Below, in pieces: positions 4,244 to 10,233 of a DNA stretch of 10,233 nucleotides. Each line of letters begins with the position of its first letter. Position 1 is the stretch's first letter. Source of the DNA: an uncultured Clostridia bacterium (GTDB taxonomy: Bacteria > Bacillota > Clostridia > Oscillospirales > CAG-272); the NCBI GenBank assembly GCA_946641795.1, contig CAMPBZ010000027.1:1-10233 (forward strand), given 5' to 3'. The notes under the pieces were generated by a model. That model worked only from the letters and a program-made list of their open reading frames with translations, ran no database searches and was not told where the DNA came from. A program made the position numbers and the translations under genes.

Positions 4244-7120
4244 GTGAAAAAGCAAAAAGACTTTTACGAAGAAGAACCTTTGGAAAACGACGACTCCGAG
4301 CAGGATCGTCAGGAACCGCGCAGACCGAAATCCGGCGGTGAAACGGACGGCGATCGCTCCACCCGCTCCGGTTCGGGACGCAATCCGGGAAAGAAGGAAG
4401 CCGTCCACCTCTCGCCGGACGCCCCCCGCAAAAACCGGGAGCGTTTTCAGGCCGTGATGCGGTATTTGTTCCTGGGGCTTGGCATTTTCTTCTTTGTTTG
4501 CCTGTTCCTCAACTTGATCTGCAATTTCGGGAACCGGCTGGCCGACAACCCAAGCAAGCACTGGATGGGCTATATCGGCTACGGCATTTCCTACGCCTTG
4601 CACGGAATGTTCGGCGTTCCCGCGCTCTTTTTGCCGGTGGGAATGGTCGCGTTCTTCATTTTTTGGAAACAGTTGCGCGAGGAGCGCAGGCTCACCTTTA
4701 AGCTGCTCAACTCGCTTGCCCTTCTGGTGCTGTTCTCCACCCTGATCCATACGTTTTATCTGGCGTTCACCAAAGAGGCGATCGACATCTCCGGCGGCGA
4801 ACTGTTCAGCCGCGGCGCCAAGCTGATCGGCGGCGGATTTTTCGGCGGCAAGCTCGCCTATCTCGCCGTCAACTTCCTCAACTGGGCGGGCGCGTTCGTT
4901 TTGGAATTCATTTTGTTCTTTGCAAGCTTTTTCTATATGCTGGGAATGACGCCGCGCTATATCATTACGCGCTGGAAACACCGCCACGAGCTTTCGGATA
5001 AGAGCAACAAGACTTTGAGCGAGCAGGAGGCCGAGCAGGCCAAAAAGCGCGCAAAGGCGGCGGCGGAGCAAAAGCGCTCGCAGTCCGGCACCGGAAAGAC
5101 CACGCCCGAAGGATACCCGGAGGGCTCGGTGACCGCTCCCAAAAAAGGCAAAATCGGCCCGACGGGCAAACCCGAACTCCCGCTCATCCCGGCTACTTCG
5201 GGTGCAGGGGCAGGGCAGCTCTATCTGCCGGCGGAAATTCGCCGCAAGCTGCGCGAGGAGGATGAACTCCGGCGCCTGCAAGAGGAAGAAGAACGCAAAA
5301 AGCAGGAACTTGAAGCCCAGCGCGCCAAGCAGGATCTTCCCGCCCTGCCGCAAGGGGCGGCACAGGAGCCGCAAACTTCCGAGGAAGATGCCGCTGTCAG
5401 CGCCGACCCGGTCTTCCCGCCCACAGCGCCCAAGCCCAAACGCATTCGCAAAGAGGACCGCGATTTTGACCTGGGCAACGTCTTCAACAATGACGAGGTG
5501 GACGAGCCTTTGGCACAGCCGCCCCAGCACGTACCGCTCCCGCCCGAAAAGCCGGTGCCCGCACGCACGGTGATCCGCAAAGTGCCTACGCCTCCACCCC
5601 CCGAACCAGATGAAAAACCGAAGGAATACCAGTTCCCGCCCATTGATCTGCTGACCCGCGGCGCTCCGATGAGCGAAGAAAACCGCGCCGAGATCGAGCA
5701 GAATATGCAGCTGCTGGCAACCACGCTGGAAGATTTCCATGTTGGCGTTCGCGGCATTGACTATGCTTGCGGCCCCACGGTCACACGATATGAAATTACC
5801 CCCGCGCCGGGCGTTCACGCCCGTACCGTTATGAACCTTGCGGGCGATATTGCGCTGGCGTTTGCCGTGTCCAGCGTCCGTATGTCGCAAATCGAGGGCA
5901 AGAGCGCCATTGGCGTAGAGGTGCCAAACAAAACGCGCTATACCGTTTGCTTGCGGAATTTGCTGGAAAGCGACGCCTTCAAAAAGGGCAAGAGCAAGCT
6001 CACGGTTGCGCTCGGCGCCGACGTTGTCAACGATCCGGTGGTGTTTGATATTACCGAGATGCCGCACCTTTTGGTGGCCGGCGCTACCAAAATGGGTAAA
6101 TCGGTTTGCATCAACTGCACCATCGTCAGCCTGCTGTATCAGGCAAGACCGGACGAGGTCAAACTGGTGCTGATCGACCCGAAAAAGGTGGAGTTCTCAC
6201 CGTACAAGAGCATTCCGCACCTGCTGGCGCCCATTATCACTTCGGCCAACGACGCCGCCGGCGCATTGCAGGCCGCCGTTGCCGAAATGGAAAGCCGGTT
6301 TGAGCTGATCCAGGAGGTCGGCGCCAAGAATATCGAGTCCTACAACGAGATCACGAAAAACGATCCCGATAAACCGTTTATGTTCTATCTCGTCGTCATC
6401 ATCGACGAGCTTGCCGACCTGATGTTGCAGGCGAGAGATCAGGTGGAAGAGCCGATCTGCCGCCTGTTGCAAAAGGGACGCGCCAGCGGCATCCACTTAA
6501 TTTTGGGTACCCAGCGGCCTTCGGTGGACGTTGTTACGGGTTTGATCAAATCCAACGTTCCCTCGCGCATCGCCTGCACGGTGGCCTCGCAGGTGGACTC
6601 CCGCACCATTCTGGACGGGGTCGGCGCCGAGAAACTGCTCGGCCGCGGCGATATGCTCTTCTCGCCGGTGGGTTCCAACCGGCCGGAACGCGTACAGGGC
6701 GCTTTCGTTTCGGATCGGGAAGTGGAAAGCCTTTGCAACTTTATCCGCGCCAAAAACGGCAACGCCGTTTACGACGAGAAGTTTACCGAGAAGATGAAAG
6801 AGTTCTCCGCCGAGATCGCCAAGGGCGGCAACAAGGGCGAGGACGTTGTGGTTACCGAGGACGCCAAGGACGACCCCAAGTACCTGGAAGCCGTTCGCGT
6901 AGCGGTGGAGGAAGGGAAAATGTCCACCTCGCTCCTGCAACGCCGGCTCGGTTTGGGCTACGGCCGCGCCGCAAAGCTGATCGACCGGATGCAGGCGGAG
7001 GGGATCGTCTCCCCGCCGGACGGCTCCAAGCCGCGCACGGTGCTCATCACCTCGGACGAGTTCCTGGAACGCTACGTTGAAAACGGCTTTGACGCCGCCG
7101 GAGACGAAGAATCCGAATAA
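4244..7120 (+). CDS. ftsK: DNA translocase FtsK/SpoIIIE
   Basis: This membrane-anchored hexameric ATPase pumps chromosomal DNA through the closing septum at division or sporulation. Of 958 residues, about 1-70 are a charged cytoplasmic start. Four membrane spans lie near 73-95, 121-141, 153-174 and 215-235, and a long E/K/P-rich linker covers about 240-470. The motor follows, with Walker A GATKMGKS (613-620), LVLIDPKKVEFSPY, Walker B VVIIDELADLM and GTQRPSVDVVTGLIKSN. A C-terminal winged-helix gamma domain (about 883-935; KMSTSLLQRRLGLGYGRAAK) reads polar DNA guide sequences. The P-loop residues K616-M617 differ from the more usual TGS-type filling but leave GxxxxGKS intact. The GTG start at 4244 has a strong AAAGGAGG at 4225-4232. 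Whether the cell uses it as FtsK, SpoIIIE or both cannot be told from sequence; Firmicutes of this type often have one copy. Confidence 0.96.
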   Translation: MKKQKDFYEEEPLENDDSEQDRQEPRRPKSGGETDGDRSTRSGSGRNPGKKEAVHLSPDAPRKNRERFQAVMRYLFLGLGIFFFVCLFLNLICNFGNRLADNPSKHWMGYIGYGISYALHGMFGVPALFLPVGMVAFFIFWKQLREERRLTFKLLNSLALLVLFSTLIHTFYLAFTKEAIDISGGELFSRGAKLIGGGFFGGKLAYLAVNFLNWAGAFVLEFILFFASFFYMLGMTPRYIITRWKHRHELSDKSNKTLSEQEAEQAKKRAKAAAEQKRSQSGTGKTTPEGYPEGSVTAPKKGKIGPTGKPELPLIPATSGAGAGQLYLPAEIRRKLREEDELRRLQEEEERKKQELEAQRAKQDLPALPQGAAQEPQTSEEDAAVSADPVFPPTAPKPKRIRKEDRDFDLGNVFNNDEVDEPLAQPPQHVPLPPEKPVPARTVIRKVPTPPPPEPDEKPKEYQFPPIDLLTRGAPMSEENRAEIEQNMQLLATTLEDFHVGVRGIDYACGPTVTRYEITPAPGVHARTVMNLAGDIALAFAVSSVRMSQIEGKSAIGVEVPNKTRYTVCLRNLLESDAFKKGKSKLTVALGADVVNDPVVFDITEMPHLLVAGATKMGKSVCINCTIVSLLYQARPDEVKLVLIDPKKVEFSPYKSIPHLLAPIITSANDAAGALQAAVAEMESRFELIQEVGAKNIESYNEITKNDPDKPFMFYLVVIIDELADLMLQARDQVEEPICRLLQKGRASGIHLILGTQRPSVDVVTGLIKSNVPSRIACTVASQVDSRTILDGVGAEKLLGRGDMLFSPVGSNRPERVQGAFVSDREVESLCNFIRAKNGNAVYDEKFTEKMKEFSAEIAKGGNKGEDVVVTEDAKDDPKYLEAVRVAVEEGKMSTSLLQRRLGLGYGRAAKLIDRMQAEGIVSPPDGSKPRTVLITSDEFLERYVENGFDAAGDEESE

Positions 7121-7168
7121 AAAAAATCCCGGGCGGTTGGATGTTTCCAACCGCCCGGTTGTTTTTTT
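7118..7168. terminator. Shared bidirectional terminator between ftsK and nagB
   Basis: A 13-bp perfect stem (7129-7141 with 7146-7158) encloses the loop TGTT. On the plus side it is followed by a T-rich run to 7168. On the minus side the complementary run is T-rich because of the A-tract at 7119-7126. It therefore fits both convergent genes. The tracts are built into the two stop codons: ftsK TAA at 7118-7120 and nagB TAA at 7169-7167. Confidence 0.93.
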
Positions 7169-7889
7169 ATTCTTCGGTATAAAGAACGGTAACGTCGGGG
7201 TGGAGCCGCAGGATCGAGGCGGGAAGCCGCGGGGTGATCGGGCCGGAGATCGCTTTTTCCAAAATTTCCTTTTTGGCCGGGCCGTTCGCAATCAAAAGGA
7301 TCTTGCGCGCCCGCATGATTGAGCCGATGCCCAGGGTGATCGCCGAGCGGGGGACCTGATCGGCGCTTTCAAAAAAGCGCGCGTTTGCTTCCACGGTGGA
7401 AGGGTGCAGGGAAACGACGTGCGTTTCCTCGGTAAAGCTGTCGGCGGGTTCGTTAAAACCAATGTGGCCGTCCAGCCCGATGCCCAAAAGCTGCAAATCA
7501 ATGCCGCCCAGCTTTACAATGCGCTCGTCGTAGGCGGCGCATTCGGCGGTCATATCGGCGGCAAGCCCGTTGGGAACAAAGGTTTTGGCGGGGTCGATGT
7601 TAACGTGGTCAAACAGATTTTTCTGCATAAAATAGCGGTAGCTTTGCGGGTGGTCGCCGCCAAGGCCGACGTATTCGTCCAGGTTGACCGATGTAATTTT
7701 GGAAAAGTCCAGCTTGCCGGCGCGGTAGTCGGCAATCAGGCTTTGGTAAATGCTCACCGGCGAGGAGCCGGTGGCAAGGCCGAGCACTGCGTTCGGCTTT
7801 TCGGCAATTTGCGCGGCAATGATTTTGGCGCCGGTGCGGCCGAGTTCTTCATAGGTGTCAAGGATTTTGTAACGGATCAAGGGGAACAT
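7167..7889 (-). CDS. nagB: Glucosamine-6-phosphate deaminase NagB
   Basis: NagB converts glucosamine-6-phosphate to fructose-6-phosphate and ammonia, the last step that brings amino sugars into glycolysis. From the ATG at 7889 the protein is 240 residues, close to the usual Firmicute length of about 242. It has the phosphate-binding GLATGSSP (37-44), the catalytic pair in LDEY (D71, E72), GIGLDGHIGFNEP (136-148) with D140, H142 and E147, and PRSAITLGIGSIM (180-192). An in-frame TTG at 7922 would add 11 residues but has no ribosome binding site; the ATG has a weak AGAAAGAG. It lies 48 nt after the AraC-family gene in the same direction, so co-transcription is likely. nagA is not in the window. 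Confidence 0.95.
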   Translation of the reverse strand: MFPLIRYKILDTYEELGRTGAKIIAAQIAEKPNAVLGLATGSSPVSIYQSLIADYRAGKLDFSKITSVNLDEYVGLGGDHPQSYRYFMQKNLFDHVNIDPAKTFVPNGLAADMTAECAAYDERIVKLGGIDLQLLGIGLDGHIGFNEPADSFTEETHVVSLHPSTVEANARFFESADQVPRSAITLGIGSIMRARKILLIANGPAKKEILEKAISGPITPRLPASILRLHPDVTVLYTEE

Positions 7890-7937
7890 CTCTCTTTCTG
7901 ATTTGGATTTTTTATAAAACAATAAAGAACAACAAAT

Positions 7938-8813
7938 TTATCTCTGCCGGTATTTTCCGGGCGAAACGCCCATCACGCGGCGGAAAACGGTGTTAAAGTA
8001 GTTCTGGTCGGCGTAACCGAGCGCTGCGGCCGTTTCTCCTACGCGCGCACCGGCGCGCAACAGTTCGGCGGCGCGGCGCATTTTCATTTCGGTAAAATAA
8101 CGCGCAACGCCCATGCCGGCGTAGCTCGCAAAAATCTTTTTCAGTTTGGAAAGGCTCATACGGCTCATTTTTGCAATGTCGCCGGCTTGCAGATTTTCGG
8201 AAATATGACCCTGCATCAGGCGCACGATTTCGGCATAGCAGAGCGCGCCCGAATTGGTGGAAATCCCGTTTTCGTGGCCGTTCCGGAAGGCCAGCAGCAG
8301 CCAGCGTTCCAGGCGCACGCGCTGAACGGCGAGCAGCTCCGGGTTGGAGTTGTGCAACCCGTCCTGCACCTCGGCGGTAATCTCCAAAAACTCCTCGCGC
8401 AATTCGTCGTTCGGCTCATAAATGCGGCCGCCGTCGGTGGAAAGCTTCAACAGGTCGGCGTGAAAGGAGAGGTTGATGACGTGCGGCTCGGATTCCTGCT
8501 CGGCGCGAATGCGGTGGAACTCGTTGGGCGTGTGCATCAGACATTGGCCGGCGGTCAGCGTATAGAACTTTTCGCCCGCCGTTACGCCTACAATGCCGCT
8601 CAAAACGTACACAATCTCATAGAAAGGGTGCGATTCGCCGGCAAAGTCATACCCCTTTCCAAAAATGCGATCCAGCGAAAAGTGGAAGGAGGTAATGTTC
8701 GGGCTGCGCGGAATCGGGACGTCGGTCATCGGCTCCCATTTTGTTTTCACATATTCCGTGGCTTTTCTCAAAGATTTGTGCCTTCTTTCAAATAAAAATA
8801 CGGTTTTAGCCAT
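7938..8813 (-). CDS. AraC-family regulator with cupin sensor domain
   Basis: The protein (291 residues from ATG 8813) has an N-terminal cupin-like sugar-sensing part (about 40-120, including HPFYEIVYVLSGIVGV and LTAGQCLMHTPNEFH). Two helix-turn-helix units follow at the C-terminus: DIAKMSRMSLSKLKKIF (212-228) and ETAAALGYADQNYFNTVF (260-277), ending with the family signature GVSPGKYRQ. Such proteins usually activate nearby sugar-use genes when ligand binds. The start is uncertain: ATG 8813 has no ribosome binding site and is only a few bases below a TATAAT (8827-8822). TTG 8771 has GAAAGAAGG 9 nt upstream and would give 277 residues; ATG 8729 is a third option. It lies just upstream of nagB and is divergent from the sugar-kinase gene, so both are likely targets. 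The ligand is not known. Confidence 0.9.
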   Translation of the reverse strand: MAKTVFLFERRHKSLRKATEYVKTKWEPMTDVPIPRSPNITSFHFSLDRIFGKGYDFAGESHPFYEIVYVLSGIVGVTAGEKFYTLTAGQCLMHTPNEFHRIRAEQESEPHVINLSFHADLLKLSTDGGRIYEPNDELREEFLEITAEVQDGLHNSNPELLAVQRVRLERWLLLAFRNGHENGISTNSGALCYAEIVRLMQGHISENLQAGDIAKMSRMSLSKLKKIFASYAGMGVARYFTEMKMRRAAELLRAGARVGETAAALGYADQNYFNTVFRRVMGVSPGKYRQR

Positions 8814-8963
8814 TATGCAATATTATATTATCATAGTTTGTCGGAAAAAACAATAAAAATATTATCCAAATGCATACAACAATTTTGACATAAAGAACAA
8901 TGTTTGACAAATCGGAAAAATTGATGTATAATAAATATAATAAATGAAAGGAACCTGGTTGCC
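8814..8963. promoter_or_regulatory. Divergent araC-nahK control region with direct repeats
   Basis: This 150-bp AT-rich region separates the AraC-family gene from the divergent kinase gene. It contains two TTTGACA copies 19 bp apart (8884-8890 and 8903-8909) and two TCGGAAAAA copies 71 bp apart (8841-8849 and 8912-8920). The upstream TTTGACA copy sits just above the kinase promoter, where AraC-type activators often bind. Minus-strand TATAAT at 8827-8822 may be the -10 for the AraC gene, but I see no good -35. Confidence 0.55.
8904..8932 (+). promoter_or_regulatory. Consensus sigma-A promoter of the nahK-like gene
   Basis: TTGACA (8904-8909), a 17-nt spacer and TATAAT (8927-8932) match the sigma-A consensus 12/12. 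Transcription should start near 8939, leaving about 25 nt before the GTG, with AAAGGA at 8947-8952 as ribosome binding site. So strong a core promoter suggests repression rather than activation as the main control, or high basal expression; this is inference. Confidence 0.88.
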
Positions 8964-10052
8964 GTGAACGATCGTGCGTATTCCGAAATTTTATCCCGCT
9001 TTTCGCTGGATCTGCCCGTAAACCCGTTTGGGAACGGGCATATCAATTCCACCTTCCGGGTGGGGGAGCCGCCGCAGTATATTCTGCAAAAAATCAACAC
9101 CAACGTGTTTACCGACCCCGACGGGCTAATGGAAAATGTCACGGCGGTAACGGAGCATCTCCGCAAAAAGATCGCGGCCGAGGGGGGCGACCCCGACCGC
9201 GAAACGCTCACCTTTTTGCCCACCGCAACCGGCGCCTATTACTACCGTGCCGAAAACGGCGAATGCTGGCGGGTGTACCGCTTTGTGGGCGACTCGCACG
9301 TGTACGAGGCGGCAACGCCGGAGCTGTTTGCACAGTCGGCAAAAGCGTTCGGGCATTTTCAAAAACTGCTTTCGGATTTTCCGGCCGACCGCCTGCACGA
9401 AACCATCCCGCGCTTCCACGATACCGGCGCGCGCCTGGAACAGCTGCGCGAGGCGATTGCAAAAAACAAGAGCGGCCGCGCCGACGAAGTTGGAAGCGAA
9501 ATTGAATTTGCGTTTGCCCGCGCCGGCGAGGCGGACACCATTGTTTCCGCGCTGCAAACCGGCAAGATCCCCCTGCGCGTCACCCACAACGATACCAAGC
9601 TCAACAATGTGCTGTTTGACGACCGCACAAACCGGGCGCTCTGCGTGATCGATCTGGATACCGTTATGCCGGGCTCGCTCCTGTACGACTACGGCGACGC
9701 GCTTCGCTTCGGCGCTTCCACGGCCGCCGAGGACGAGACAGACCTGGAAAAGGTGCGGTTTGACTTCGACCTGTTCCGTGCCTATACAAACGCCTATCTG
9801 GAAGCGCTGTCCGGCAGCATTACCGAGCGCGAGATCGCGTTGTTGCCTACGGGAGCAAAGCTCATCACGCTGGAATGCGGAATGCGCTTTTTGGCCGATT
9901 ACATCAACGGTGACGTTTATTTCCGCATCCACAGGGAAAAGCAAAACCTGGATCGCGCCCGCACGCAGTTCAAACTGGTGGCGGATATGGAAAGCAAGTG
10001 GGACGAAATGCAAAAGATCGTTGCCGGGGCAAAGGCGGCCTTTTGCAAATAA
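8964..10052 (+). CDS. nahK: NahK-like N-acetylhexosamine 1-kinase (APH fold)
   Basis: This 362-residue protein belongs to the aminoglycoside-phosphotransferase-fold sugar kinases. It resembles N-acetylhexosamine 1-kinase, which phosphorylates GlcNAc or GalNAc at C1 using ATP; the bifidobacterial enzyme is about 359 residues. Visible features are an N-terminal nucleotide loop NPFGNGHINSTFRV (20-33), a probable ATP-contact lysine in LQKIN (K43), the catalytic loop HNDTKLNN (208-215, D210) and the metal-binding IDLDTVMPG (229-237). The start is GTG 8964 behind AAAGGA. It lies divergent from an AraC-family gene and next to nagB, which fits amino-sugar use. None of the other lacto-N-biose pathway genes (phosphorylase, galT, galE) is in the window. 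Exact substrate is inferred; other hexosamine or related sugars are possible. Confidence 0.8.
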   Translation: MNDRAYSEILSRFSLDLPVNPFGNGHINSTFRVGEPPQYILQKINTNVFTDPDGLMENVTAVTEHLRKKIAAEGGDPDRETLTFLPTATGAYYYRAENGECWRVYRFVGDSHVYEAATPELFAQSAKAFGHFQKLLSDFPADRLHETIPRFHDTGARLEQLREAIAKNKSGRADEVGSEIEFAFARAGEADTIVSALQTGKIPLRVTHNDTKLNNVLFDDRTNRALCVIDLDTVMPGSLLYDYGDALRFGASTAAEDETDLEKVRFDFDLFRAYTNAYLEALSGSITEREIALLPTGAKLITLECGMRFLADYINGDVYFRIHREKQNLDRARTQFKLVADMESKWDEMQKIVAGAKAAFCK

Positions 10053-10066
10053 GAAGATTTGCAAAA
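10041..10066. repeat. Perfect 10-bp inverted repeat over the nahK stop codon
   Basis: TTTTGCAAAT (10041-10050) and ATTTGCAAAA (10057-10066) flank a 6-nt loop, and the TAA stop (10050-10052) sits at the start of the loop. No T-run follows on either strand, so this is not a standard intrinsic terminator. It could stabilise the 3' end, slow ribosomes or polymerase, or bind a protein. A second, bulged dyad (10069-10093) follows at once. Confidence 0.6.
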
Positions 10067-10080
10067 ACCGGATTTGTCGC

Positions 10081-10109
10081 TTGACAAAATCCGACATCGG
10101 GTATATAAT
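10081..10109 (+). promoter_or_regulatory. Consensus sigma-A promoter with overlapping dyads
   Basis: TTGACA (10081-10086), 17 nt and TATAAT (10104-10109) match the consensus 12/12. A ten-pair dyad with one bulged base (10069-10078 with 10083-10093) covers the -35 box. A second dyad, CCGA-CA-TCGG (10091-10100), fills the spacer. Both are well placed to act as repressor operators, though no regulator can be named. Confidence 0.85.
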
Positions 10110-10119
10110 TAAAGAAAAA

Positions 10120-10150
10120 ATCGGCAGGGTGGATTTTTCCCTCTGCCGGT
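10120..10150 (+). other. 5' leader hairpin of the last gene
   Basis: CGGCAG (10122-10127) pairs with CTGCCG (10143-10148). One G-U and one G-C pair extend the stem inward, and A-T and U-G pairs extend it outward. The predicted transcription start is near 10116, so the stem would form at the very 5' end of the mRNA, 8 nt before the ribosome binding site. No U-tract follows, so it is more likely an mRNA stabiliser or protein/RNA target than a terminator. Confidence 0.55.
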
Positions 10151-10171
10151 CATTATTTGGAGGCGGTTTTT

Positions 10172-10233
10172 ATGCCGGAACTTTCATCTTCACTGCAAAT
10201 TTTACTGGCGCTTTCCATTGCGCTTATGGCGGG
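10172..10233 (+). CDS. Start of a probable membrane protein (cut by window end)
   Basis: An ATG at 10172 follows GGAGG (10159-10163) at 8-nt spacing and a consensus promoter. The 20 complete codons encode MPELSSS followed by a hydrophobic stretch (LQILLALSIALMA), which looks like the start of a first membrane helix or a signal anchor. The frame is open to the window end. An N-terminus of this kind is seen in cation:proton antiporters of the Kef/CPA2 type, among many others, but 20 residues cannot identify a family. It has its own promoter and so is probably not part of the kinase operon. Confidence 0.75.
   Translation, partial: MPELSSSLQILLALSIALMA

Noticed and set aside
4085..6067. 660-codon open frame on the minus strand, antisense to ftsK
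   Set aside because: It is low complexity and R/F/A/L-rich with no domain. It runs through the ftsK promoter and leader and has no plausible start signal. ftsK on the plus strand is certain.
7890..7922. Extended nagB start at TTG 7922
   Set aside because: There is no ribosome binding site, and the added residues are not like NagB. The ATG at 7889 gives the usual family length and N-terminus.

Overview
The window looks like chromosomal DNA from a GC-rich member of the Clostridia (Bacillota), possibly a gut lineage related to Oscillospiraceae or Christensenellales. This rests on AGGAGG-type ribosome binding sites, sigma-A promoters with 17-nt spacers, GTG and TTG starts, AT-rich intergenic gaps between GC-rich genes, a recA-recX operon and a SpoIIIE/FtsK protein of Firmicute layout. 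The taxonomic placement is inference. No rRNA, tRNA, CRISPR array, transposase or phage gene was seen.

Layout. Positions 1-70 hold a perfect 44-nt hairpin and a TCT microsatellite. On the minus strand an ACT-domain regulator (1449-1718) is followed 12 nt later by a PFL-like/DUF711 (UPF0210) protein (78-1436); this is a widespread conserved pair of unknown function. A gap of about 340 bases (1719-2060) holds the promoter of this pair, a cluster of DnaA-box-like 9-mers and the recA-recX terminator. recA (2733-3833) and recX (2061-2720) form a coupled minus-strand operon. An AT-rich 410-bp divergent region (3834-4243) carries a consensus recA promoter and an extended -10 promoter for the DNA translocase gene ftsK/spoIIIE (4244-7120).

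ftsK converges on nagB (7167-7889, minus), and one bidirectional terminator between their stop codons serves both. An AraC-family regulator gene (7938-8813, minus) lies upstream of nagB in the same direction. A 150-bp divergent promoter region separates it from a NahK-like N-acetylhexosamine kinase gene (8964-10052, plus). This right-hand block reads as a small amino-sugar cluster: a sugar-1-kinase, glucosamine-6-phosphate deaminase and their probable regulator. A last gene starts at 10172 behind a 12/12 consensus promoter and a 5' leader hairpin and runs off the window; only its hydrophobic N-terminus is visible.

Most of the window is ordinary housekeeping sequence, and I see no convincing new multi-gene system. 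The observations most worth a second look are the DnaA-box-like cluster at 1841-1905, the ACT/DUF711 pair, the missing SOS operator at recA, the repeats in the araC-nahK promoter region, and the stacked dyads around the last promoter.
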